DNA of 64,000 nucleotides, from NCBI RefSeq assembly GCF_004011505.1, contig NZ_SAUN01000001.1, positions 9,699,501 through 9,763,500 of the forward strand. Direction: 5' to 3'. The notes beneath the pieces are model-generated. The model ran no database searches. It was not told where the DNA came from and saw only the letters and a list, made by a program, of their open reading frames with translations. The DNA is from Nonomuraea polychroma. GTDB taxonomy: Bacteria > Actinomycetota > Actinomycetes > Streptosporangiales > Streptosporangiaceae. Position numbers and translations under genes: made by a program. Positions 49,220 to 57,687 of this stretch are shown here, piece by piece. Numbering within the stretch: the stretch's first letter is position 1; the number at the start of each line of letters is the position of its first letter.

Positions 49220-51016
49220 GTGCGCTGGCTCTTCTTCGTCGTGGGCGCAGCCGTCCTGGCCGTGGTCGCCGCTGTGATCATCGTGCTGCCGCCGTCCTCT
49301 GAAGCGCCGGCCCCCACGGCAGGCACGTCGAGCGCGGCCAAACCGCCGTCGAACCAGCCCACCCCGCAGGTGACCGAGTTCACCGACCCCTGCGGAACGT
49401 TCGAGACCAAGGAGAAGGCCCCGTACGCCGTCACCGGCTACTGGATCATGCCCAGGTCGAACCCCTGCACCTGGCGCACCCAGCTGAAGGAGATCCACGA
49501 CGTCGGCGGCGACACGATCATCAGGATCGGGTACGGCCTGCAGTTCCGCACCGTCTCCGGCGACGGCGACATCCTGACCAGGGATGGCGAGCTGGACTCG
49601 CTCTACAAGGCCTGCGAGGAGGACGGCCTTTCCTGCCACGACGCCGCCGAGCGGGATCTGAAGCAGGCCAACCCCGGCAACAGGATCGGCCGCACGTACG
49701 TCTACCGCACCGACGAGTCCTTCGGCGAGAACGTGTTCCGCTGCCCCCAGATGGAGCACAGCATCAGGGCCGGAAAGCGCACCTACTTCCGCCTCATCAC
49801 CCAGCCGGACGGCTCCGACGACGCCACCTGTGACTTCTCCCGCAAAGGCGCCTCCTATGACCTGATCCTGGTGGCCGGCGCGGAGCAGGACAGCCTGACC
49901 GAGTTGCTCAGGCTGGGCGACCAGTTCGGCATGCGGATCTTCCCCGCGTTACCGCTGGCCCCGCGCGACCCGAACACGCCGATCAGGGCGTACAAGCACC
50001 ACCTCGGCACACTGACCACGCTGACGCGGCGCGTCCTGCAGGACTACGGCGCCCGCTTCGCCGACCGGGACTCGCTGGGCGGCGTCTACCAGCCCTTCGA
50101 GGTCCAGATGTCGGCCACTCTGGCCTCCAACCCGACGCTCGAGGTGTACGCCGAACAGCACACGATCGTCGAGCAGCTGCTTCCCGGCAAACCCATCCTG
50201 ATCAGCCCCTACATGGACGCGCGCCGCCGGGTGGGCTTCGGCCAGACGCCCAAGCAGGTGGCCGAGGCGTTCAAGGCGCTGGCCAAGACCGGGGTCGGCA
50301 TCATCGCCCCGCAGGACAGCCGGGGCACGGGCAAGGTGGGCCTGTTCTGGCCCGACGAGCGCGACACCGAGGTGGACGAGCGGCTGCGGCCGGTGGTCGG
50401 GGAGTCCACGTACGGGACCGCGTACCACGGGTCCACGCGCGACTATTACCGAGAGATGTCGCTGGCCCGCGAGGAGATGATCCAGGCCGGCTACGAGGTG
50501 CAGCTGTGGGCGAACGTGGAGGCGTTCGAGCCGTCGGGCGAGCAGCCCTGCGCCCCCCAGGGCACGCGCGGCAAGACCGACAAGCAGCGCCTGGACCAGG
50601 CGGTCACCATGGCCGGCCGCTACGTGCAGAAGGTCGTCTCCTACATGTGGAGCGACTTCATGACCTGCGGACAGCCGTCGCTCGAAGAGGAGATCACCGC
50701 CGACTGGCAGCGCCCGATCGCGGTGGACGCCATCCGGCGCTCGCGCGACATCCAGGACGGCGTGGAGGTCCGCGGCTACAACTTCAAGGACAGCACGATC
50801 TCCATCCAGTGGTCAGGCGGCGCCAAGGACCTGGTGGTGTCCTCGGTGGGCTGGCTGGACGACAACCCGATCGAGGAACTTCCCGAGGGGATGTCCACGG
50901 CGTGGGTGCCGTTCGACTGGACGCAGGTGCCGGCCGGGGAATGGGTCAGGGTCACGGTCAAAGCCCCATCCGGCAAGGTCAGCACCGAGCCCTTACACGT
51001 ACGCATCGCAACCTAG
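49220..51016 (+). CDS. Membrane-anchored DUF4434-like protein (TIM-barrel glycosidase-like)
   Basis: 598 residues from GTG 49220 (TTG 49211 possible). N-terminal TM (about 5-27, FFVVGAAVLAVVAAVIIVLP), then a Pro/Ser linker. The body resembles DUF4434/glycoside-hydrolase-type barrels: AVTGYWIMPRSNPCTWRTQL, FGMRIFPALPLAPRD, YQPFEVQMSATLASNP, ILISPYMDARRRVGFG, GVGIIAPQDSRGTG and GYEVQLWANVEAFEPSG. A beta-rich C-terminal domain of about 95 residues follows. Its place in the glycan operon suggests processing or anchoring of the polymer outside the membrane. Confidence 0.75.
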   Translation: MRWLFFVVGAAVLAVVAAVIIVLPPSSEAPAPTAGTSSAAKPPSNQPTPQVTEFTDPCGTFETKEKAPYAVTGYWIMPRSNPCTWRTQLKEIHDVGGDTIIRIGYGLQFRTVSGDGDILTRDGELDSLYKACEEDGLSCHDAAERDLKQANPGNRIGRTYVYRTDESFGENVFRCPQMEHSIRAGKRTYFRLITQPDGSDDATCDFSRKGASYDLILVAGAEQDSLTELLRLGDQFGMRIFPALPLAPRDPNTPIRAYKHHLGTLTTLTRRVLQDYGARFADRDSLGGVYQPFEVQMSATLASNPTLEVYAEQHTIVEQLLPGKPILISPYMDARRRVGFGQTPKQVAEAFKALAKTGVGIIAPQDSRGTGKVGLFWPDERDTEVDERLRPVVGESTYGTAYHGSTRDYYREMSLAREEMIQAGYEVQLWANVEAFEPSGEQPCAPQGTRGKTDKQRLDQAVTMAGRYVQKVVSYMWSDFMTCGQPSLEEEITADWQRPIAVDAIRRSRDIQDGVEVRGYNFKDSTISIQWSGGAKDLVVSSVGWLDDNPIEELPEGMSTAWVPFDWTQVPAGEWVRVTVKAPSGKVSTEPLHVRIAT

Positions 51017-51060
51017 CTGTCGTTTCGCGGATCGCGCCGGACTGCGTGTAACGTGCGTGC

Positions 51061-51756
51061 ATGGTCCCGAGCGTCCCGGTCAGCGTCGACCTGGTCGTCC
51101 TCACCGTGCGTAACCACGCGCTGAGTGCCCTGGTGTGGCGCCGCGACAACCCGCCGTTCCTGCGGCGCTGGTCGTTGTCGGGCGGCTTCATCCAGCTGGA
51201 CGAGGACCTCCCTGACGCCGCCCGCCGCATCCTGGCGGAACGGGCGGGCCTCCCGGGGGCGCCGGTGCACCTGGAGCAGCTCCAGACCTATGGCTACCCG
51301 GACCGTGACCCCCGCCAGCGGGTCCTGAGCGTCGCCTACCTGGGCCTGGCGCCGGACCTGCCGGCCTCGGAGAAGGCCCACATGAGCTGGCAGCCCGTGG
51401 ACGCGCTCACGGTCATGGCCTTCGACCATCGCCGGATCATGCTGGACGGCGTGGAGCGGGCCCGGGCGAAGCTGGAGTACACGTCGCTGGGGGCGGCGTT
51501 CTGCCCGCCCGAGTTCACGGTCGCGGACCTGCGCCGCGTCTACGAGATCGTCTGGGGCCGCCCCCTGGACCCGAGAAACTTCCACAGGAAGGTCACCAAG
51601 GCGGAGGGTTTCCTGGTGGAGACCGGCGGCACCACGACGCGCGACGGCGGCCGCCCCGCCAAGCTCTATCGCCGCGGCCCCGCTGAGCTCCTTCACCCCC
51701 CGATGCTCCGCTCGCTCAAAGGAGTAGCGGCAGGGCACTTCCCCGCCAGGAATTAA
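51061..51756 (+). CDS. NrtR-like Nudix-domain regulator
   Basis: 231 residues. The Nudix domain (about 1-145) contains GGFIQLDEDLPDAARRILAERAGL in place of the catalytic G-x5-E-x7-R-E-U-x-E-E box: the key Glu pair is lost (A-E-R-A), so it probably binds rather than hydrolyses its ligand. C-terminal winged helix: FTVADLRRVYEIVWGRPLDP, RNFHRKVTKAEGFLVETG, RPAKLYRRG. This is the NrtR architecture, which senses ADP-ribose and controls NAD genes. It lies 9 bp before hisC on the same strand. Confidence 0.85.
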   Translation: MVPSVPVSVDLVVLTVRNHALSALVWRRDNPPFLRRWSLSGGFIQLDEDLPDAARRILAERAGLPGAPVHLEQLQTYGYPDRDPRQRVLSVAYLGLAPDLPASEKAHMSWQPVDALTVMAFDHRRIMLDGVERARAKLEYTSLGAAFCPPEFTVADLRRVYEIVWGRPLDPRNFHRKVTKAEGFLVETGGTTTRDGGRPAKLYRRGPAELLHPPMLRSLKGVAAGHFPARN

Positions 51757-51765
51757 GGTAGGGCC

Positions 51766-52824
51766 ATGCCTCGTTTCCGCCAGATCCTGGACACCATGGC
51801 CCCCTACAAGCCGGGTAAGGCCGTCGCGGCTCCCGACGGGCGGTCGTACAAGCTGTCGTCCAACGAGTCCCCCTACGACCCGCTGCCATCCGTGGTGGAG
51901 GCGATCGCCGAGGGTGCTCGTCACATCAACCGCTACCCCGACGCCGGCGCGATCAAGCTGACCGAGGCCGTCGCGGAGCGGCACGGGGTGCCGTTCGACC
52001 ACGTCGCGCTGGGCCCGGGCTCGGTCACGGTGCAGCAGCAGCTCCTGGAGGCGGTGGGCGACCCCGGGGCCGAGATCGTGTACGCGTGGCGGTCGTTCGA
52101 GGCATACCCGCTGCTCTGTGACCTGGCCGGGGTCACGTCCGTGCGGGTGCCGCTGGCGGGCGAGGACCACGACCTGGACGCCATGGCGGCGGCGATCACC
52201 GACGACACCCGCCTGGTCTTCGTGTGCAACCCGAACAACCCGACGAGCACCGCGATCCGGCGCGCCGAGCTGGAGGCGTTCCTCGACCGGGTGCCCGAGC
52301 ACGTGCTGGTGGTCCTGGACGAGGCCTACCGGGAGTACGTCCGCGACGAGGACGTCCCCGACGGCCTCACGCTCTACCGCGACCGGCCCAACGTGTGCGT
52401 GGTGCGCACGTTCTCGAAGGCCTACGGGCTGGCGGGGCTGCGGGTGGGCTACATGATCGCGCACGAGCCCGTGGCCGCGGCCGTCCGCAAGACGATCGTG
52501 CCGTTCGCGATCAACCACCTCGCCCAGGTGGCCGCCATCGCCTCGCTGAAGGCCGAGGACGAGCTGCTGGAGCGGGTCGAGCGGGTGGTCAAGGAGCGCA
52601 CCCGGGTCCGCGAGGCCCTCATCGCGCAGGGCTGGAACGTGCCGCACAGCGAGGCCAACTTCGTCTGGCTGCGCCTGGGCGAGCGCACCATGGACTTCGC
52701 CGCCTTCTGCGCCGCGGAGGGTGTGGCGGTGCGCCCGTTCGCCGGGGAGGGCGCCCGCGTGACCATCGGAGACCCGGAGGCCAACGACACGTTCCTGGCC
52801 GCCGCCGGGGAGTTCCCCCGTTAG
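51766..52824 (+). CDS. hisC: Histidinol-phosphate aminotransferase
   Basis: 352 residues, PLP fold type I. Landmarks: KLSSNESPYDPLPSVVEAIA (phosphate-binding loop), RYPDAGAIKLTEAVAERHGV, FVCNPNNPTSTAI (Asn/Pro of PLP contact), VVLDEAYREYV (Asp), and the PLP Lys218 in TFSKAYGLAGLRVGYM. It converts imidazole-acetol phosphate and glutamate to histidinol phosphate. No other his gene is near, so it could be a second, aromatic-type paralogue. It overlaps the convergent transporter by 4 bp. Confidence 0.93.
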   Translation: MPRFRQILDTMAPYKPGKAVAAPDGRSYKLSSNESPYDPLPSVVEAIAEGARHINRYPDAGAIKLTEAVAERHGVPFDHVALGPGSVTVQQQLLEAVGDPGAEIVYAWRSFEAYPLLCDLAGVTSVRVPLAGEDHDLDAMAAAITDDTRLVFVCNPNNPTSTAIRRAELEAFLDRVPEHVLVVLDEAYREYVRDEDVPDGLTLYRDRPNVCVVRTFSKAYGLAGLRVGYMIAHEPVAAAVRKTIVPFAINHLAQVAAIASLKAEDELLERVERVVKERTRVREALIAQGWNVPHSEANFVWLRLGERTMDFAAFCAAEGVAVRPFAGEGARVTIGDPEANDTFLAAAGEFPR

Positions 52825-53759
52825 ACCTTGACCTCCTCAGGGACGGGTGTCCTGTTTCTCGAGCGTCGTTCGGTGGACACCACCAGGGCGACGCCGAGCA
52901 GGATCACCGCGCCACCGGCCACGATCTGTGCCGTCACGTGCTCGTTCACCACGAGCACGCCCAGGATGACGGCGACGACCGGGTTGACGTAGGCGTACGT
53001 CGAGACGAGCGAGATGGGCGCGTTCCCGAGCAACCAGGTGTAGGCGGTGAAGCCCACCAGCGATCCCACCAGCACCAGGTACGCCAGCCCGGCCCACGAA
53101 CGCCCCGACACCGCCGCGAAGTCGAGCCGCTCGCCGAGCGACAACCCGGCCACGACCAGGCCGGCTCCGCCCACCACCATCTCCACGGTGCTGGCCGCCC
53201 ACACGTTGCGCGGCATCGGGATGCGCGCCGACAGGAACGACCCGATCGACCACGACAGCGAGGCCAGCAGGATCACCACGGTCCCGGTCGTGCTCGACGC
53301 CGCGCCGCCGCCGTTGAGCGACAACGCCGCGACCCCGCCGAACCCGACCAGCACCCCCGCCAGCGTCAGCAGCGCCGGGCGGTCCCTGGCCACGAACCTG
53401 AACACCACCAGCCACAGCGGCACCGAGGCCACGAGCAACGCGGCAAGTCCGGTGGAGATGTGCTGCTCGGCCACCGCCACCATGCCGTTGCCGCCGGTGA
53501 GCAGCAGCAACCCGACCAGCGCGGCGCCCCCGAACTGGCGCGCCGACATCCGGAACGGCTCCCGGCCCTTCCTGATCAGCAGAAAGCCACCCAGCAACAG
53601 CGCGGCCGTGACGAACCGCAACGCGCCGCTGAGCATCGGCGGCATGCTCTCAATGGTGATCTTGATGCCGAGGTACGTCGACCCCCACACCACGTAGACG
53701 ATCGCCAACGCGCCCCAAACCAGGAGTGCGGCCCGCCTGTCAGGGGTGTTCGCAGTCAT
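52821..53759 (-). CDS. EamA/DMT-family transporter
   Basis: 312 residues with ten predicted TM segments in two EamA repeats: ALAIVYVVWGSTYLGIKITI, LTLAGVLVGFGGVAALSLNG and the second copy ending VSTYAYVNPVVAVILGVLVV. RhaT/YdcZ-type exporters move small metabolites such as amino acids. C-terminal tail is basic (RRSRNRTPVPEEV). Confidence 0.92.
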   Translation of the reverse strand: MTANTPDRRAALLVWGALAIVYVVWGSTYLGIKITIESMPPMLSGALRFVTAALLLGGFLLIRKGREPFRMSARQFGGAALVGLLLLTGGNGMVAVAEQHISTGLAALLVASVPLWLVVFRFVARDRPALLTLAGVLVGFGGVAALSLNGGGAASSTTGTVVILLASLSWSIGSFLSARIPMPRNVWAASTVEMVVGGAGLVVAGLSLGERLDFAAVSGRSWAGLAYLVLVGSLVGFTAYTWLLGNAPISLVSTYAYVNPVVAVILGVLVVNEHVTAQIVAGGAVILLGVALVVSTERRSRNRTPVPEEVKV

Positions 53760-53907
53760 GGCTCATGACCCTATCGGGCACCTCCGACAAAAGCCCGCGA
53801 GTATCGGACTCTGGACTGTGGCGCGATATTAACGACAGGCGGCATTCGCGCCACTGTCGGCGCGTTCACCCACCTGGGAGGCTCTCTTCAGACCCGAAAG
53901 GAGCCAC

Positions 53908-54333
53908 ATGTCCGCCGCCGTAGCCCACTTCACCGCCCGCCTGACCTTCGAGACCCACGTCGCCGACGTGGCCGCCGACGTGGCCGCGGCGACCCCAGAC
54001 TTCGTCGTCGTCGACTCCCGCAGCCGGGAGAGCTGGGACCAGGGCCACATCGAAGGCGCCGTCCATCTCCCCACCGCCGAGATCGCCGCCCGAGCTCCCG
54101 CGCTGATCCCGAAGAACAGCCTGGTGGTGACGTACTGCTGGGGCCCCGGTTGCAACGGCGCCACCCGCGCGGCCCTGGAGTTCGCCAAGCTCGGCTACCA
54201 GGTCAAGGAGATGATCGGCGGCTTCGAGTACTGGGCCAGAGAGGGCTTCCCGGTGGAGACGGCCTCCGGAATCACGCGCCGCGAGGTGGACGCGCTGACA
54301 GCCCCTGTACGCGGAATCACGTGCGGCTGCTAA
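53908..54333 (+). CDS. Rhodanese-domain protein
   Basis: 141 residues, AAAGGAG just upstream. Single rhodanese domain: FVVVDSRSRESWDQGHIEGA, VHLPTAEIAARAPALI, and an active-site loop TYCWGPGCNGATRAA with Cys77 as likely sulfur carrier, longer than the usual C-x5-R loop and with a second Cys at 82. It ends CGC. It may move sulfane sulfur or act on arsenate-like or thiol substrates. Confidence 0.9.
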   Translation: MSAAVAHFTARLTFETHVADVAADVAAATPDFVVVDSRSRESWDQGHIEGAVHLPTAEIAARAPALIPKNSLVVTYCWGPGCNGATRAALEFAKLGYQVKEMIGGFEYWAREGFPVETASGITRREVDALTAPVRGITCGC

Positions 54334-54696
54334 TGCGGGGCAATACACCGGCTCAAGAGCCCGCCGAGCACCACTACAGCCCCGCGCAGCACCATTCTGG
54401 CGGGCGCGGGCAGGCCGGAAAAGTTTGGTGCCCCCGTCCGAATCCTGTCGATCGGGGGCGTCCGAGAACATACCCGCATCGACGCGGGTCAACCAACAAG
54501 TTCACAAGAGTCAATGAGCAAGTTCCCAGGCTTACAACGCTGGTCAATTCCACCCCTTGACCGGCCCACTGGACGCCGTAACGGCGGCCCGCCGGTGAAC
54601 GAGTCAGAAGCGTCTCCCTGGACAGGGCCCAGCCCCGTACGGCGGGTGGCGCCGCGGTGGCTTGCCGTAACAAAAGGTAGTAATAGCGGGCCAAAG
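54334..54696. other. Intergenic region after the rhodanese gene
   Basis: About 360 bp with no supported gene. One stem-loop (GCCCCCG/CGGGGGC, about 54431-54461) may be a terminator. Its GC content drops around 54465-54560. Confidence 0.4.
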
Positions 54697-54830
54697 GCCC
54701 GCCGTGGGGACGGCGGGCGAGAAATGGGCCAGGCCCGCCGTGGGGACGGCGGGCGAGAAAGGGGCCAGGCCCGCCGTGGGGACGGCGGGCGAGAAAGGGG
54801 CCAGGCCCGCCGCGGGGACGGCGGGCCTGA
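54697..54830. repeat. Array of four 36-bp units, each able to form a hairpin
   Basis: Units start at 54697, 54733, 54769 and 54805 (last one partial), directly abutting. Each begins GCCCGCCGTGGGGACGGCGGGC, in which GCCCGCC pairs with GGCGGGC, followed by GAGAAAGGGGCCAG. Units 2 and 3 are identical. The array ends 24 bp from the stop of the regulator gene on the minus strand. Confidence 0.92.
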
Positions 54831-54853
54831 AAGAAAGAACACCAGCTAAACGC

Positions 54854-56203
54854 TCACCGCGGACCAAGCTTCTCCACGATGAGCCGATACAGCTGGCGCG
54901 GACGGCCCGGCTGTGGGGTGCGGTTGGGCGGTAGCGGCCACGCGAGTCCCTCGTCAACCAACGTGCGCAGCAACCGCCGAGCCGTGCGAGGCGTGACGCC
55001 CAGCATCTTCCCGGCACCTTCCGCGTCGACCACCGTGTCACCGCCCTCCAGTTTGGCCGCCAGCCTGGCCAGCACCTCCACGCCCTTCGGCTTGAGCGCG
55101 GCGGAGCCCGCGGGCGGCATGCGGGGGGCCGGGATGAGCGCCCGCCCCTCGCGGTCCACCGCGAAGCCCTGTGCCTGCTTGCCGGCCTGTGTACGGGCCA
55201 GCGCGGCCCGCGCGTGCGACTCCGCGTCGTGCGTCGTACGCCCCATTCCCACGCCGACCTCGACCGCCAGTCCCAGCTCGTCCCTGATCCTGGCCGCGAA
55301 CGGCAACACCCTGAACCCGTCCGTCGCCGCCGCGATCGACCCCCTGGTCGCCGTGACCAGGTAGCTGTGATCGTCGATGGGCCAGACGGTGGCGTTGATC
55401 CGGTTCGCCTCCTGGACCAGCAGCCGGTGCAGCGACAGCCGCAGCTCGTCGCGCCAGTAGCGGGGCGCGGCGCGGCGCACGGGTTCGCGCAGCGTCGGCA
55501 CCTCCACCAGCACCACGGTCAGCTGTGACTCCTCGAGCCGGTGGTGCGCGCCGAGCAGCGCCGCCGTGTGCAGCGCCGTACGCACCGCCGCCGAGGTGGG
55601 CCTGATCCTGATGACCGGCACGCCGGCCGCCTGCAGGCGCTCGGCCACCGCGGGCAGGCACGTCAGTGCTCCCGTGGTCGCGCCCTGCCGAGCCAGGCGT
55701 TCGTGGTAGGCCGCGATCGTGCCGGTGGCGCCCGGCTCTTCGCGGCTGTGCACGTCCGTGGCGGGGATGCCGAGGTCGGTGTACGCCTCCTCGACATCGG
55801 CCCGGCTCACCACGTCGATGCTGACCCGCTGGGGGTCCATGCGGGCGTCGAGCGCGGCCTTGGCCAACGCCGCCACCAGTGCTGCTCCGCCGAGTTGTAC
55901 GTACGTCGCGGGCATCGTCAGCACGCCGGAACGCCTGGCCAGGTCGTAAGGGACCGGGCTGGCGAACAGGCATGCGTCGACGCCGGGACCCAGCCGCGTC
56001 ACCTTGTCCGGCGCCTCCTGCTCATCGCGGTAGGCGGCCGCCACCAGGCGACACGGCAACGGCGCGGCGGCGTGACCCATCAGCATGACCCGCTCCACCA
56101 GATCGTGGGGTCCGACCACGCCAATGGTTAGGTCCGGTGTCAATGCGCCTGGGCGTGACACTCGGGGAGTTTCTTCGGCCCTCTCGACCAATGTTCGTCC
56201 CAT
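54854..56203 (-). CDS. Putative transcriptional regulator with palm-fold-like domain and C-terminal HTH
   Basis: 449 residues from ATG 56203; the open frame continues to 56263. The N-terminal part (LTIGVVGPHDLVERVMLMGH) is a periplasmic-binding- or receiver-like alpha/beta region. The middle (LGLAVEVGVGMGRTTHDAES, HARAALARTQAGKQ) resembles GTP cyclohydrolase III/GGDEF-like palm folds. The C-terminus has a winged helix: VVDAEGAGKMLGVTPRTARR, LLRTLVDEGLAWPLP. Such proteins are found in actinobacteria and archaea with no established ligand; a nucleotide ligand is a reasonable guess. It is downstream of murA on the same strand. Confidence 0.7.
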   Translation of the reverse strand: MGRTLVERAEETPRVSRPGALTPDLTIGVVGPHDLVERVMLMGHAAAPLPCRLVAAAYRDEQEAPDKVTRLGPGVDACLFASPVPYDLARRSGVLTMPATYVQLGGAALVAALAKAALDARMDPQRVSIDVVSRADVEEAYTDLGIPATDVHSREEPGATGTIAAYHERLARQGATTGALTCLPAVAERLQAAGVPVIRIRPTSAAVRTALHTAALLGAHHRLEESQLTVVLVEVPTLREPVRRAAPRYWRDELRLSLHRLLVQEANRINATVWPIDDHSYLVTATRGSIAAATDGFRVLPFAARIRDELGLAVEVGVGMGRTTHDAESHARAALARTQAGKQAQGFAVDREGRALIPAPRMPPAGSAALKPKGVEVLARLAAKLEGGDTVVDAEGAGKMLGVTPRTARRLLRTLVDEGLAWPLPPNRTPQPGRPRQLYRLIVEKLGPR

Positions 56204-56344
56204 CCTGCCATCCGTTGCAGTGCTCTCTTTTGGAACGATCGCTCGCGGGGGCCGAAATGTCACGCCCGACTTTTCCGGAAAGCCGTTGGGGTTGACCGCC
56301 CGACAAGAGGTCTTAGCAGCTCAACGAGGTTTTACGCGCGCTTT

Positions 56345-57610
56345 TTAGCGTTCGGAAATCTCTCGTGTAATGTCCGCGCCGAGCGCACGCATTCGCGCGG
56401 CGAGATGTGCGTGACCGCGGTCGATGAGGTATCCGGAGTCGATCACCGTCTCGCCCTCGGCGGCGAGCCCGGCGAGCACCAGCGCGATGCCCGAGCGGAG
56501 GTCGTGCGCCGTCACCTGCGTGCCGGTCAGCGGCGTGCGGCCGCGTACGACGGCCCGGCTGCCGTCGACCTCGACGTTCGCCCCCATTTTGTTGAGCTCG
56601 CCGGCCAGCGCGAACCTGCCGTCGAAGATGCGCTCGTGGATGTAGCTGGTGCCGTCGGCGAGCGCCGCGACCGTCATCATCGGCGACTGCAGGTCCGTGG
56701 CGAAGCCCGGGTAAGTGTCGGTGATGATGTTGATCGGCCGCAGCTTGCCCTCGGAGCGCACGTGCAGCACCGCGCCCTGCCGGGCGAACTCGACGCCCAT
56801 CTGCTCCAGCTTGTAGCGCACGACGCCCAGGTCGAGACCGGTGCCGACCAGGCTCAGCTCGCCGCCGGTGATCGCCGCCGCCATCGCGAACACGCCCGCG
56901 TCCAGCCGGTCGGGCATCACCGTGTGCTCGACGGCGTGCAGCTCGTCCACACCCTCCACGGTGATGAACCCGGTGCCGCCGCCGCTGATGCGCGCGCCCA
57001 TCTTGGTGAGCATGTCGATGACGTCGAGCACCTCGGGCTCCAGGGCCGCGTTCTCGATCACGGTCGTGCCCTTGGCCAGGGCGGCGGCCATGATGAGGTT
57101 TTCGGTGCCGGTGTGCGACGGGGTGTCGAGGTAGAGGGTGGCGCCGGTCAGCCCGGACGCCTTGACGTGGATGACGGTCTCCTCCTCGTCCACGATCGCG
57201 CCCAGCCGCTTGTAGCCGAGGTAGTGGAAGTCGAGATTGCGGCTGCCGAGATTGCAGCCGCCGACCCCCTCCACGACCGCCTCACCCAGCCGGTGCAGCA
57301 GCGCGGGCGTGAACAGCACCGAGCCGCGGAAGCGCCGGGCGATCTCGGCGGGCAGCACGGGGCTGTCCACCCTGGAGGCGTCGATGACCAGCGTGCGCTC
57401 CGACTCGTGCAGCTCGACGTACGCGCCGACGGCCTCGGCCAGCTCGACGGCCCGGCGGACGTCCTCGATGATCGGCACGTTGCGCAGGACGGTGCGGCCC
57501 TTCGGGGCGAGCAGAGCCGCACCGATCATGGGAAGCACGGCGTTCTTCGCGCCCTGGATGAACGCGGTTCCACGCAGTGCGTTGCCACCGCGCACGCGGT
57601 ATCGGACCAT
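56345..57610 (-). CDS. murA: UDP-N-acetylglucosamine 1-carboxyvinyltransferase (MurA)
   Basis: 421 residues, EPSP-synthase fold. Substrate-binding Lys22 and Asn23 in GAKNAVLPM keep canonical numbering. The catalytic loop reads VEGVGGCNLGSRNLDFHYLG with Cys119, so it should be sensitive to fosfomycin; mycobacterial MurA has Asp here. The R-A-S motif appears as FRGSVLF. Also VMPDRLDAGVFAMAAAITGG and NIITDTYPGFATDLQSP. It transfers enolpyruvate from PEP to UDP-GlcNAc, the first committed step of peptidoglycan synthesis. No other mur gene is adjacent, so it could be a second copy. Confidence 0.93.
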   Translation of the reverse strand: MVRYRVRGGNALRGTAFIQGAKNAVLPMIGAALLAPKGRTVLRNVPIIEDVRRAVELAEAVGAYVELHESERTLVIDASRVDSPVLPAEIARRFRGSVLFTPALLHRLGEAVVEGVGGCNLGSRNLDFHYLGYKRLGAIVDEEETVIHVKASGLTGATLYLDTPSHTGTENLIMAAALAKGTTVIENAALEPEVLDVIDMLTKMGARISGGGTGFITVEGVDELHAVEHTVMPDRLDAGVFAMAAAITGGELSLVGTGLDLGVVRYKLEQMGVEFARQGAVLHVRSEGKLRPINIITDTYPGFATDLQSPMMTVAALADGTSYIHERIFDGRFALAGELNKMGANVEVDGSRAVVRGRTPLTGTQVTAHDLRSGIALVLAGLAAEGETVIDSGYLIDRGHAHLAARMRALGADITREISER

Positions 57611-57687
57611 TCGTGCGGCTCCTTGAAATCAACGGTGAGGCTTGATCGGGCCAACAGTAGTCGCTAACACCACATGACCCAGCCGAA

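Noticed and set aside
54697..54830. CRISPR array
   Set aside because: The 36-bp units abut with no spacers, and there are no cas genes.
54489..54849. Repeat-rich small proteins on either strand (Ser-Pro-Arg or Gly-Arg repeats)
   Set aside because: The frames come from the 36-bp hairpin array, which is open in several frames because its length is a multiple of three; there is no ribosome site.
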